Origin: Secundilactobacillus silagincola
GTDB taxonomy: Bacteria > Bacillota > Bacilli > Lactobacillales > Lactobacillaceae
Assembly: GCF_002583405.1 (NCBI RefSeq)
Contig: NZ_BCMJ01000004.1
Span: 223,095-287,094, forward strand
DNA length: 64,000 nucleotides
Direction of reading: 5' to 3'
The notes under the pieces are model-generated. The model did not search any database and was not told where the DNA came from. It saw only the letters and a list, made by a program, of their open reading frames with translations. Position numbers and translations under genes: made by a program. Position 1 is the stretch's first letter. Every line of letters begins with the position of its first letter. Below are positions 1-7,566 of this stretch, one piece after another.

Positions 1-596
1 TAAACGTTGGAGTTTTTAAAGCTATTTAACGAGTTATTCATATCTGTAGAAACAGTTTGCGGTGCATTAACTACTGGTGTCTCAGCACTATTTTTGATGA
101 CGGGCATCGGTGCGCCATCCGTAGAATTATTCATGTCTGTCTTAATCGAGTTCACGGCTGGCTTAGGATTCATCGTCGTGACCACTGAAGCAACACCGCT
201 TAGAACGATCACGGCAACAATTGCAACTACTGCAGCGCCAATCAAGCGGCCAATCCATCCGATAGTAATACCAAAACTACGCAGTAAACGACTGAAAAAA
301 TTATCCTCGTGGACTGCTCGTTCTTTTACGGCGTTAGGATTGAAAACGAAACGACGCAGGATTGCTACCACCACAAAACCGGCAATCAGCCATAATAGCC
401 AACCGTCAATTAAAGACGGATAGGCTAAATCTGGCAGATTAAAATACGTATTGACATAGCTGACGATAAATAATGCCACAATCGCTACGGTTCCCCAAAT
501 TCGCCATCGTCGGTTACTGATCCACAAGAACCAAATAAACGGGATCAATAACCCTGATAATTTAACAAGTGTAATCAAGGCAAAATAACTTAGCAT
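1..596 (-). CDS. Membrane protein, unknown family (partial, cut by window edge)
   Basis: An open frame on the minus strand begins at ATG 596 and runs off the left edge, so only about 198 N-terminal residues are visible. A good ribosome site (AGGAAAGAGG) lies 8 bases upstream. The start MLSYFALITLVKLSGLL opens a run of hydrophobic stretches with short basic loops, consistent with three helices, then a basic cytoplasmic patch, another helix (GAAVVAIVAVIVLSGVAS), and a long polar Asn/Ser/Thr/Pro-rich tail. That tail contains a repeated DMNNS motif, at least twice, suggesting an exposed linker. The topology suggests a membrane-anchored protein with an extracytoplasmic C-terminal part outside the window. 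I do not recognise the family and assign no function. Confidence 0.7.
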   Translation of the reverse strand, partial: MLSYFALITLVKLSGLLIPFIWFLWISNRRWRIWGTVAIVALFIVSYVNTYFNLPDLAYPSLIDGWLLWLIAGFVVVAILRRFVFNPNAVKERAVHEDNFFSRLLRSFGITIGWIGRLIGAAVVAIVAVIVLSGVASVVTTMNPKPAVNSIKTDMNNSTDGAPMPVIKNSAETPVVNAPQTVSTDMNNSLNSFKNSNV

Positions 597-762
597 AGTT
601 AATCCTCTTTCCTGTTTCCCAAATACAGATTTTGTTACCTGTAGTATACCAAATTGTCAGCACTACTGTTTGAGAGTTCGCTTTCAAGACAACGCAAAAA
701 AACTAGTCTTCAACAAATAGAAAACTAGCTGCACGCACTCATATTCTAAATAAACGGTCCTG

Positions 763-1080
763 TTAAGACACACTGGCAGCATACGTATCGATTAGCCGCG
801 CAATTTCTTTAATCACTGCAACAACATCAATGTCATTCACGGCTAAACTACCAGTTGCCAGTAACTTTTCGGCTTTTGCCTTATCGGTTAATTCGATATG
901 ATACTTTTCTAATAACGTGTTTAATAAATAGTCCGCACTACTTTCTCGTGCTTCTTTTAATTTGAAATCTTCAGCATGTCCAGATTCATTTACCCATAGT
1001 GTAAATGTCTGTAGATTACGGCAGACATGAGAAATGAAATTTTTATCTTCAGGCGTTAGCAAGTAGATACTGTCGTTCAC
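763..1080 (-). CDS. Small hypothetical protein
   Basis: A 105-residue frame starting at GTG 1080, with a weak ribosome site (GGTGG) about 6 bases upstream. The protein is soluble, mostly helical in composition and acidic overall, with no signal peptide, membrane segment or recognisable motif. It stands alone: the partial membrane gene follows it in the same direction after about 165 bases, and the DUF1097 gene diverges on the other side. Coding is supported mainly by length, start context and absence of a competing frame. Function unknown. Confidence 0.55.
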   Translation of the reverse strand: MNDSIYLLTPEDKNFISHVCRNLQTFTLWVNESGHAEDFKLKEARESSADYLLNTLLEKYHIELTDKAKAEKLLATGSLAVNDIDVVAVIKEIARLIDTYAASVS

Positions 1081-1205
1081 TTCAAACCACCACTCTCAAT
1101 TTAAATTCATGATTCTCTCATTTTTCTTTAAGTCTAACACAAGTAAAATAAGATTGAAAGAAACAGGATGAAATCGCTTACTTTGCCTATAATACATGAT
1201 ATGAT

Positions 1206-1404
1206 TGATGTATCAAACAACTAAAAATACACGCCAAGCTTAATTTTAATAAAAACTAAAGAAAGGCGATCCATCGAAGGTTGATGTTGTCTCACAACGA
1301 CTTAATTAAGCTTTATCGCTAAGCATTAATATAGTAAACTGCTACTATGCTGAAAAAGCCAGCCACTGAAACGACATATGCGTTCAGGTGACTGGCTTTT
1401 CGTT
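1206..1404 (+). promoter_or_regulatory. Candidate structured RNA leader (riboswitch-like) of the DUF1097 gene
   Basis: The 5' region of the DUF1097 gene contains mutually exclusive pairings. AAGCTTAATT at 1236-1245 is exactly complementary to AATTAAGCTT at 1304-1313. GGCGAT at 1265-1270 can pair with ATCGCT at 1315-1320, or its GGCG with CGCC at 1232-1235. GTTGT 1286-1290 and ACAAC 1294-1298 form a small hairpin. A long hairpin follows at 1354-1400 (AAAAGCCAG with CTGGCTTTT at its base), ending in four T residues and lying six bases before the ribosome site, so it could act as a terminator or block translation. I cannot match this to a riboswitch class I know. The pairings are seen; the regulatory role is inference. 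Confidence 0.5.
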
Positions 1405-1419
1405 AAAGGAGTGGCCATC

Positions 1420-1956
1420 ATGAAAATTAGTAAAGACGTCTGGATCTCATCCATTGGTGTTGGACTGACTACCCTCATCTTTTGCCTGATTTCCGGTTCA
1501 TTTCACCTCTGGATGAGTGGCGCAGCCTTCATCGCTGCCTCCTACTTCTTTGGTGCCGGTGCACCAATGCATAAGGTGTTAAATATTTCCGTTAGTTTCC
1601 TATTTGGTATTGCCTTAGGTTGTTTCTGTCTGTGGATCATTAGCTTTCCACATTTAGGTGATGTGATTCCAAGTGCCATTATTTTCGGCTTTTTGACGTT
1701 CTTAGTTTTGTTCCTGCAAGGTACCATCCTGAAGTTTGCGGAAGTTCCTGCCTGGTTACTCGCTTGGGGGACTACCATGCTGATCATTACCAATATTACA
1801 ATCAAAAGCTGGCCAGTATTCTTGATTCAACTAATTGTCTCCATGTATCTTGGCGTTTACCTGATTATCATCGGCTCTAATTACTTCTCCAAGTGGATGT
1901 ATAAATTATTTCCTGATAAGCAGCCAAAGAATAGTGATGGGTACGAAAAGGAATGA
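1420..1956 (+). CDS. DUF1097-type membrane protein
   Basis: An integral membrane protein of 178 residues with about five hydrophobic segments, similar in length and character to the DUF1097 family (E. coli YcdZ-like), whose function is not known. I chose ATG 1420 (MKISKDVWISS) because AAAGGAG at 1406-1412 sits 7 bases upstream. A longer frame from ATG 1378 would start inside the leader hairpin and has no ribosome site. The C-terminus is short, charged and cytoplasmic-looking. The gene is alone between a structured leader and a strong bidirectional terminator, so it is probably monocistronic and controlled through its leader. Family assignment is from general resemblance and moderately sure. 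Confidence 0.75.
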   Translation: MKISKDVWISSIGVGLTTLIFCLISGSFHLWMSGAAFIAASYFFGAGAPMHKVLNISVSFLFGIALGCFCLWIISFPHLGDVIPSAIIFGFLTFLVLFLQGTILKFAEVPAWLLAWGTTMLIITNITIKSWPVFLIQLIVSMYLGVYLIIIGSNYFSKWMYKLFPDKQPKNSDGYEKE

Positions 1957-1970
1957 CGGATTTAATTTCA

Positions 1971-2020
1971 AAAAGATAGCGGTTATTACTCAAGTTTGAG
2001 TAATAACCGCTGTCTTTTTA
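1971..2020. terminator. Bidirectional terminator
   Basis: A near-perfect hairpin (arms GCGGTTATTACTC and GAGTAATAACCGC) is flanked by A-rich and T-rich tracts on both sides. It separates the plus-strand DUF1097 gene from the convergent glycerophosphodiesterase gene. Confidence 0.9.
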
Positions 2021-2050
2021 TACTTTGAATGATGTTCAAAAACTTTTTAA

Positions 2051-2740
2051 CTACCCAACAAGTAATTGATTGCGCGTTGCCATCGCTTTTTCAAAATCAT
2101 CCGTAAATATGCCATCTACATCTTGCGAAAAAAGCTTTGTCATCCGTGCTTCATCGTTAACCGTCCATATTCGCTCAATCAAACCTTCATCATCTTGAGC
2201 GCGATTAAGGTGCAACCCGTTTAAATGTTCTTTCCTCAAAAAGGCTAGTGGATTGCGGATCGTTTGCTCCGTTAAAAAGCAGTAATTTTGACTATCATCC
2301 AATTGCTGACAAATTTTCAAACTATCTAAATTAAACGAAGAGTAAATCACTGGATGGCGTAAATAAGCTTGGCTAACTTGTTTTAACACGATTTCTTCAA
2401 TGCCTTCATAATGAATTTGATCCGTTTTAAACTCAAGGTTAAGTAAGACATCAACATTCTTCACTAGTTCCAATAACTCATATAACGTAGGGATGGACTC
2501 ACCGTTACTTAATTTAAATTCCTTTAATTGATCAAAATCGTAATCACAGATTCGGCCCTTACCATCCGTAGTCCGGTTAATGGTTTCGTCATGCATAATC
2601 ACCGGTAAGCGGTCACGGGTCAAATGAACATCAAATTCAAGTCCTTCAACGTTATGTTCAATAGCGTACTGAAACCCCTGCAGTGAATTTTCTGGGAACT
2701 TTACGGGAATTCCGCGATGACCGAAGATTAAAGTTGACAT
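2051..2740 (-). CDS. ugpQ: Glycerophosphodiester phosphodiesterase
   Basis: Cleaves glycerophosphodiesters (deacylated phospholipids or teichoic-acid fragments) to glycerol-3-phosphate and an alcohol, in the cytoplasm. The sequence shows GDPD hallmarks: GHRG at residues 7-10, PEN at 16-18, ExD at 35-37 with H39, and HDE at 50-52. The 229-residue length fits the short cytoplasmic GlpQ/UgpQ type, and there is no signal peptide. ATG 2740 is chosen because AGGGGG lies 6 bases upstream; the longer frame overlaps the preceding gene. It is the last gene of the ugp-like operon, 10 bases after the substrate-binding protein, so the imported diesters are probably its substrate. Confidence 0.9.
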   Translation of the reverse strand: MSTLIFGHRGIPVKFPENSLQGFQYAIEHNVEGLEFDVHLTRDRLPVIMHDETINRTTDGKGRICDYDFDQLKEFKLSNGESIPTLYELLELVKNVDVLLNLEFKTDQIHYEGIEEIVLKQVSQAYLRHPVIYSSFNLDSLKICQQLDDSQNYCFLTEQTIRNPLAFLRKEHLNGLHLNRAQDDEGLIERIWTVNDEARMTKLFSQDVDGIFTDDFEKAMATRNQLLVG

Positions 2741-2750
2741 GTTGTGCCCC

Positions 2751-4091
2751 CTATTTGTAGTGGTTGGCCCGATTGGTGTTAGCAACTGAATCGTTTAATC
2801 CCTTTTCAGCGACCGCTAGTGCCTTATTAATGTCTGTGCCGTTATAGATTTGTGCCATGGCAGTCTGTGCCAAATTTCGTTCTTGAATGACACCCTCCAT
2901 GAAGACACCTGAGTTAGCCGTATTAGCTTTGATCGTTGCCAATTGCTGACTTGGCACTTGTGCAGAAGGATGCTGTTTATATAGTTTTTGCAAAATGGGC
3001 TGGGTTTGAGAATCCTTGTTAAGCGCTAAGTATCCAGTTGCAGCTTGCCATTGCGCCTGCGCTTTAGCTGTCATCACGTATTTAACGAATTCCCAGGCGC
3101 CCTGCTGAACCGCTTTTGGTTTATCGTTACTGATCCAAAGCGATGCGCCACCAACCGCGACACCGTTTCTCGGTTTACCATCTTGATGCGGATAATAGGT
3201 GATCCCCAGTTCGTCTTTTGTACCAGCTAAAAGTTGACTGATGTAGGCCGAAGATTGAGTGAAAATACCTAATTTACCAGCAAGAAAAGCAGCAATTTCG
3301 TTGGACTCGGCTTGGCTACCGGCACCATAATCAATAAAGTCACCAGCCTTAATATTCTCACGAACCCATTTCATAGCGGCTTGCGTTCCTGGAGTATTCA
3401 AATGTACCTTGGTCGGAATTCCCGTTCGACCATCTTCATGGTTCGCTAAATGCTCGTTACTATTTGCCATAAACTGTTCAAATAACCAACCATACTCTTC
3501 AACAGTCAGTCCTTTTACCTTGCCATGGGACTTGGCTGAAATAGCCTTAGCAACGCGTGTAATATCACTATAGGAAGGATCAACCGGTGGTGCCTTGATT
3601 CCTAACCGTTTCAGTAACGATGCATTGTAATAAAGAACCGGTTGAGAAGTATTGAATGGCATTGAAATTTGACTGTCTTTCTGTGAATAAAAGGCCCGAG
3701 CTACCGGTGAAATTTTGTTAATATCGTAATGATCCGCATCAATAAAGTGCTGCATTGGTGTGGCAACCTTAGCATGATATAACTGACTGGTAGAAACATC
3801 CATAGATTGAAAGACAGCGGGTGATGCCGAAGTGCCATGGGTATGCAGAATTTTCTGCACCGCTTCGTTATAATTTCCCTCAAATTGGGGCTCTACACGG
3901 TACTTCGATTGACTAGCGTTAAATTCCTTAGCAAACTGCTTGAGTTGTTCCTGCCCCGGTCCAGTCATTTCGTGCCAAAAAACAACTCGGGTTCGACTGG
4001 CCGCTTCTGATCTCGCACAAGCTCCCAGTGGCAATATCAGTAACAACATGCCTAATGTGAACCACCAACGTTTATGTGTGAATGCCATCAT
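2751..4091 (-). CDS. ugpB: Substrate-binding lipoprotein of a glycerol-3-phosphate-type ABC importer
   Basis: Extracellular solute-binding protein of family 1, 446 residues. The N-terminus has a basic start, a hydrophobic core and a lipobox LGAC with Cys25, so it should be a lipid-anchored receptor on the outer face of the membrane. The order permease-permease-binding protein-phosphodiesterase and the downstream GlpQ-like enzyme point to glycerol-3-phosphate or glycerophosphodiesters rather than a sugar. The body has the mixed alpha/beta composition and WxWxxxTGY-like C-terminal region (AQWQAATGYLALN) usual for this family. Its ATG overlaps the stop of the ugpE-like gene by four bases (ATGA), implying translational coupling. 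The family is certain, the substrate inferred. Confidence 0.88.
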   Translation of the reverse strand: MMAFTHKRWWFTLGMLLLILPLGACARSEAASRTRVVFWHEMTGPGQEQLKQFAKEFNASQSKYRVEPQFEGNYNEAVQKILHTHGTSASPAVFQSMDVSTSQLYHAKVATPMQHFIDADHYDINKISPVARAFYSQKDSQISMPFNTSQPVLYYNASLLKRLGIKAPPVDPSYSDITRVAKAISAKSHGKVKGLTVEEYGWLFEQFMANSNEHLANHEDGRTGIPTKVHLNTPGTQAAMKWVRENIKAGDFIDYGAGSQAESNEIAAFLAGKLGIFTQSSAYISQLLAGTKDELGITYYPHQDGKPRNGVAVGGASLWISNDKPKAVQQGAWEFVKYVMTAKAQAQWQAATGYLALNKDSQTQPILQKLYKQHPSAQVPSQQLATIKANTANSGVFMEGVIQERNLAQTAMAQIYNGTDINKALAVAEKGLNDSVANTNRANHYK

Positions 4092-4936
4092 TTAACCGCC
4101 CCTTCATTAAGACCAGCCTTAAAATAATGCTGACCCACAAATAGAATAATCAGTGTTGGAATAACCACGATTGCGGCACTGGCTTGAATCATGCCCCAGT
4201 TGTTAAAGCTTTCCTGTCCCTGAAGTTGGCGGAGGCCATCTTGAACTGGTCGAAATGAATCACTAAACGTTGTCAGCATTGGCCAAAGATATTGATTCCA
4301 ACTACTTAGGAAACTGTATGCGGCCAACGTCATCAAACTGACCTTCGTGTAAGGTAACGCCAGGTGCCAGTAAAATTGCCAGTGAGAAAGCCCTTCAACA
4401 TCAGCTGCTTCCTTCAACTCAACCGGCATTTGCATAAATGCTTGCCGTAACATAAAAGTTCCAAAAGCCGCGGTTAGAAACGGAATCACCATGGCCGCAT
4501 AGTGGTTCAAAAGACCTAGGCTACGTACAGTAGAAAAGTTTGGGATGACCTCTGCTTCGAAGGGCAGCATCATGGTCATTAAAAACAGCATGAAGAGCTG
4601 CTTGCGATATTTGAATTTGAGGAAAACAAACGCATAAGCTGACATGGAGCAGAGCAAAACTTGAAACAGCATCGTCAGCGTTGAAATGACTAAGCTGTTT
4701 AGCAAATACCTGAGAATCGGCGTCGTGGTGATGGCGGCTACGTAGTTATCCAGTGAAATATGTGAACTCCACAAGGCACCTTTAGAAATATCTGCTGTAG
4801 GCATCAAGCTAGTCCATAATCCCAGTAAAAAAGGACCAAGAACTAAGAATGTCAGGAACAATAGCAGTACGTACTGACCTACTTTTTTGGCATTGGCAAC
4901 ATTGGTTCCCGTAGTAGCTGGTTGACTCATCTCCAT
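4088..4936 (-). CDS. ugpE: ABC importer permease (UgpE type)
   Basis: Inner-membrane permease of 282 residues with six predicted helices. The cytoplasmic EAA loop is visible (ELKEAADVEGLSHWQFYWHL), the contact site for the ATPase. An N-terminal cytoplasmic stretch of about 25 residues precedes helix 1. It belongs to the MalG/UgpE half of sugar-type importers. Its start shares one base with the stop of the ugpA-like gene (TAATG), and its stop overlaps the start of the binding protein, so the four transport genes form one tightly coupled operon. Confidence 0.9.
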   Translation of the reverse strand: MEMSQPATTGTNVANAKKVGQYVLLLFLTFLVLGPFLLGLWTSLMPTADISKGALWSSHISLDNYVAAITTTPILRYLLNSLVISTLTMLFQVLLCSMSAYAFVFLKFKYRKQLFMLFLMTMMLPFEAEVIPNFSTVRSLGLLNHYAAMVIPFLTAAFGTFMLRQAFMQMPVELKEAADVEGLSHWQFYWHLALPYTKVSLMTLAAYSFLSSWNQYLWPMLTTFSDSFRPVQDGLRQLQGQESFNNWGMIQASAAIVVIPTLIILFVGQHYFKAGLNEGAVK

Positions 4937-5886
4937 TAGTAGTTCACCCGCTTTCCTAAAAGTTTGAACTGAATCAACGTGATCACTGCAATGATGGCCG
5001 TTAATACCACCGACTCAGTGCTAGCAAGACCATAGTTACCATTAAGAAAAGCATCTTGATAAACCCGATAAACTAGCAGATTCGTAGCGTTATTGGGTCC
5101 ACCAACCGTCATTAAATCAATCAAACCAAAGCTCTTGAAAGCATCGATCAACGTCACAATCAGGACAAAAAATAACGTTGGTGAAATTAATGGCAATGAA
5201 ATTTTGAAAAACTGTGTCGTTTTACCCACACCAGCAATTTCTGCAGCTTCAAACAGGCTGGCTGGTAACTGCTGCAACGCACCAAATAAAATCAGGAAGG
5301 TGAAACCTAGATTCATCCAGACCGTTGTCATAATAACGGCTAGTAGTGCAAAATGTGGATCGGCCAACCAGTTAATTTCCGGTAAATGCAACGCCTGTGA
5401 TATCTGGGCAAATACCCCGACTGATGGGTTAAAGGCAAATAGCCAAAAAATAGCGGCAACTGAAACTGAGATTCCCATTGTGGAAGAAAAAATCGTCCGG
5501 AAAAACCGAATCCCTCGTAATCGTTGCTGAGCTGCAACAGCTAATAACATCCCCAGAATAATCGTCAGAACCGAGACCGCTATGACGTACATCAAGGTAG
5601 CACCCAAACTGGATAGATAGGCTGGATTGTTAAAGAGACTCATATAATTATTTAGGCCAACAAAAACACTGGCATGGCCCAAATTATCCGTTAGAAACAA
5701 GCTGAGATAGAGGGTCTTAATCATCGGCCAGAAAACAAAGACAGACAAAATCAGTAACGACGGCCCAAGAAATATGGCCACATAAAGATTGTCCTTACTC
5801 CATTGAGCAGTTGTGGACAAGCGAACTGGCGCTGACTGTGCACCTGGATCCTTTGAATTAGAATTCCGTGGCAGCGACTGTAGCAT
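4936..5886 (-). CDS. ugpA: ABC importer permease (UgpA type)
   Basis: The partner permease, 316 residues, MalF/UgpA type, with six main helices and an EAA loop (SLFEAAEIAGVGKTTQFFKI). The motif LIDAFKSFGLIDLMTVGGPN before the last helices is typical of this subfamily. The start ATG 5886 has GGGGGG nine bases upstream and lies 29 bases inside the end of the ATPase gene. It forms the membrane pore with the UgpE-type subunit. Confidence 0.9.
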   Translation of the reverse strand: MLQSLPRNSNSKDPGAQSAPVRLSTTAQWSKDNLYVAIFLGPSLLILSVFVFWPMIKTLYLSLFLTDNLGHASVFVGLNNYMSLFNNPAYLSSLGATLMYVIAVSVLTIILGMLLAVAAQQRLRGIRFFRTIFSSTMGISVSVAAIFWLFAFNPSVGVFAQISQALHLPEINWLADPHFALLAVIMTTVWMNLGFTFLILFGALQQLPASLFEAAEIAGVGKTTQFFKISLPLISPTLFFVLIVTLIDAFKSFGLIDLMTVGGPNNATNLLVYRVYQDAFLNGNYGLASTESVVLTAIIAVITLIQFKLLGKRVNY

Positions 5887-6964
5887 CGTTTACGTCCCCC
5901 CTTTGACTCGCAATCAGTTCTTTGGAGTTCATATCAAATACGTCAAACTCCTTCACACCCACAATTCTGATTAAATCGTCTGCAGCCACCTGCAGTTGAC
6001 TGTCAGCAACAATACGGAACCTTTGCGAATCGTTCAGAACCGCAGTAATGACCGATTGATCTCCTAAATATGAAACCGTGACTACCCGCGCATTAGCCTG
6101 TTGTGGTCCCACTTTAATTTGAATATCTGCTGGTCGAATCCCCACAAGAACCTTACTATCGTTGAGCCTCATTTGGATCAATGGTAAGCGCAATACCGAG
6201 TCAACTATTAGGTCATGCCCAACTACATCCGCCTTCAATAAATTGATCTGCGGCGTGCCAAAGAATTGTGCTACAAAAGCATTTTGAGGATGCTGATACA
6301 AATTAACGGGTGTATCGACTTGTTGGACCTTTTTATCATTCAACACCAATACACGGTCCGCCATGGTCATCGCTTCAACTTGGTCATGAGTGACATAAAT
6401 GACCGTTAAACCTAGACTTCGCTGAAGCTGTTTTAATTCGACACGCATTTTGGCACGTAATTGTGCATCCAAGTTAGATAACGGTTCATCCATTAAACAA
6501 ATTTTTGCTTCACTGGCAATTGCTCTTGCTAAAGCTACTCGTTGCCGTTGACCTCCCGAAAGTTCCTTGGGTTTACGATCCCGAAGTTCGGATAGACTAA
6601 CCATCGCTAGCGCATCATCAACACGATGTTCAATCTCAGTAGCTGATAATTGACGAGATTTAAGACCAAAGCCAACGTTCTCGGCAACGGTCATGAATGG
6701 AAATAGTGCGTAACTTTGAAACACCATGGATAAGTTTCTATCTTTTGGTGGCATTTGATTTGCGACCTTGCCATTGATTAACAACCGACCGCTAGAAATC
6801 GATGTTAAACCGGCAATCATTCTTAATAAGGTACTTTTACCGCAACCGGATGGGCCAACGATAACGAAAAACTCACCATCGTTGATCTGAACGGCAACAT
6901 CTTTGAGAACTGGTTGATTACTTCCTTCATACGTTTTTGACAGTTGCTCTAATGTAATTGTCAA
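5858..6964 (-). CDS. ugpC: ABC importer ATPase (UgpC/MsmK type)
   Basis: ATPase of 368 residues that drives the importer. Walker A GPSGCGKST at residues 37-45, Q-loop in VFQSYALFP, signature LSGGQRQRV, Walker B CLMDEP and switch His in THDQ are all visible. After about residue 240 a C-terminal OB/TOBE regulatory domain follows, as in MalK/UgpC. It is the first gene of the operon, and no complete gene lies upstream for 600 bases, so the promoter should be in the AT-rich stretch at about 6970-7130. Such ATPases can serve several sugar importers, but the overlap with ugpA favours a dedicated role. Confidence 0.9.
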   Translation of the reverse strand: MTITLEQLSKTYEGSNQPVLKDVAVQINDGEFFVIVGPSGCGKSTLLRMIAGLTSISSGRLLINGKVANQMPPKDRNLSMVFQSYALFPFMTVAENVGFGLKSRQLSATEIEHRVDDALAMVSLSELRDRKPKELSGGQRQRVALARAIASEAKICLMDEPLSNLDAQLRAKMRVELKQLQRSLGLTVIYVTHDQVEAMTMADRVLVLNDKKVQQVDTPVNLYQHPQNAFVAQFFGTPQINLLKADVVGHDLIVDSVLRLPLIQMRLNDSKVLVGIRPADIQIKVGPQQANARVVTVSYLGDQSVITAVLNDSQRFRIVADSQLQVAADDLIRIVGVKEFDVFDMNSKELIASQRGDVNDATVAATEF

Positions 6965-7137
6965 TCCCTTTCACCTGCTCAAATAAGTTTAGTAGTGGCA
7001 TTACACTACAACGCTAAGTGTAAAGAATATTCTTATCGTTTCCGTATGGATTACGTATCGAATGTGTAAAGGTCTGGACAGGCAGATAAAGATACACGTT
7101 AACTTTCTCTAGCAAATGACACTAGAGCTACTATTTT

Positions 7138-7330
7138 AGCCGTAGGTCGCCAGCGTCTCCATCTGCTGTGTCGGTGGTGTTAGGGCGTTTCGCCCTTACA
7201 GCACGGGACGACATTTAAGACGCGCGTTCTTTGCGTGGCTTAGATGCGAGGCGAAAGACCTTGGCTTTCGCCGGTCCCCACAGCGATGGAGACGCTGGGG
7301 GCCGAAGGCGGACCCATCAGCTTTTTTACT
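7138..7330. repeat. GC-rich structured element bounded by inverted repeats
   Basis: A GC-rich block stands out against AT-rich flanks. Its arms CCAGCGTCTCCATCTGCTGTG (7150-7170) and CACAGCGATGGAGACGCTGG (7279-7298) are inverted repeats with one indel. Inside are further hairpins: AGGGCGTTTCGCCCT near 7191-7205 region and GGCGAAAGACCTTGGCTTTCGCC at about 7250-7272. A T-tract (CTTTTTTACT) follows on the plus strand. No convincing ORF: the plus-strand frame through it has unnatural composition and continues into a terminator. This looks like a structured RNA or a small non-autonomous mobile repeat. Nothing else is recognised between 6965 and 7566 apart from the elements listed. Confidence 0.5.
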
Positions 7331-7342
7331 CTAGCTGTAATG

Positions 7343-7501
7343 CACCACTGTTACATTGCCGAAACGCGCAAAAAAAGGCAACGCCCGGCCATATAAGCAA
7401 AGGCCCCCACACAGTCAAAAATCAGGCACACCACTGTTACATTGCCCAAACGCGCAAAAAAGGCAACGCCCGGCCATATAAGCAAAGGCCCCCACACAGT
7501 C
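7343..7501. repeat. Tandem direct repeat (about 74 bases, period about 86)
   Basis: Two almost identical copies at 7343-7416 and 7429-7501 differ by one A in an A-run and one base in the proximal part. Each copy carries the A-rich arm (CGCGCAAAAAAGGCAACGCC...) that forms the distal half of the adhE terminator hairpin. The 12-base linker between copies is not repeated. Confidence 0.85.
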
Positions 7502-7560
7502 CAAAACCAGACTGTATGGGGGCCTTTGCTTATATTCTGGGCGTTAACCGCCTTTTTTTA
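7455..7560 (-). terminator. Long rho-independent terminator of adhE
   Basis: Read on the minus strand, the region just past the adhE stop folds into a hairpin of about 45 pairs per arm with a short loop near 7502-7509. The arms are centred on ATAAGCAAAGGCCCCCA and its complement, and it ends in a T-run (CCTTTTTTGCG). The upstream tandem copy provides a second possible distal arm. Confidence 0.85.
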
Positions 7561-7566
7561 CGCTCT

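Noticed and set aside
7..423. Plus-strand frame of 138 codons at the left edge
   Set aside because: It is the antisense of a minus-strand membrane-protein gene with a good ribosome site; its composition (Thr/Arg-rich) is unnatural.
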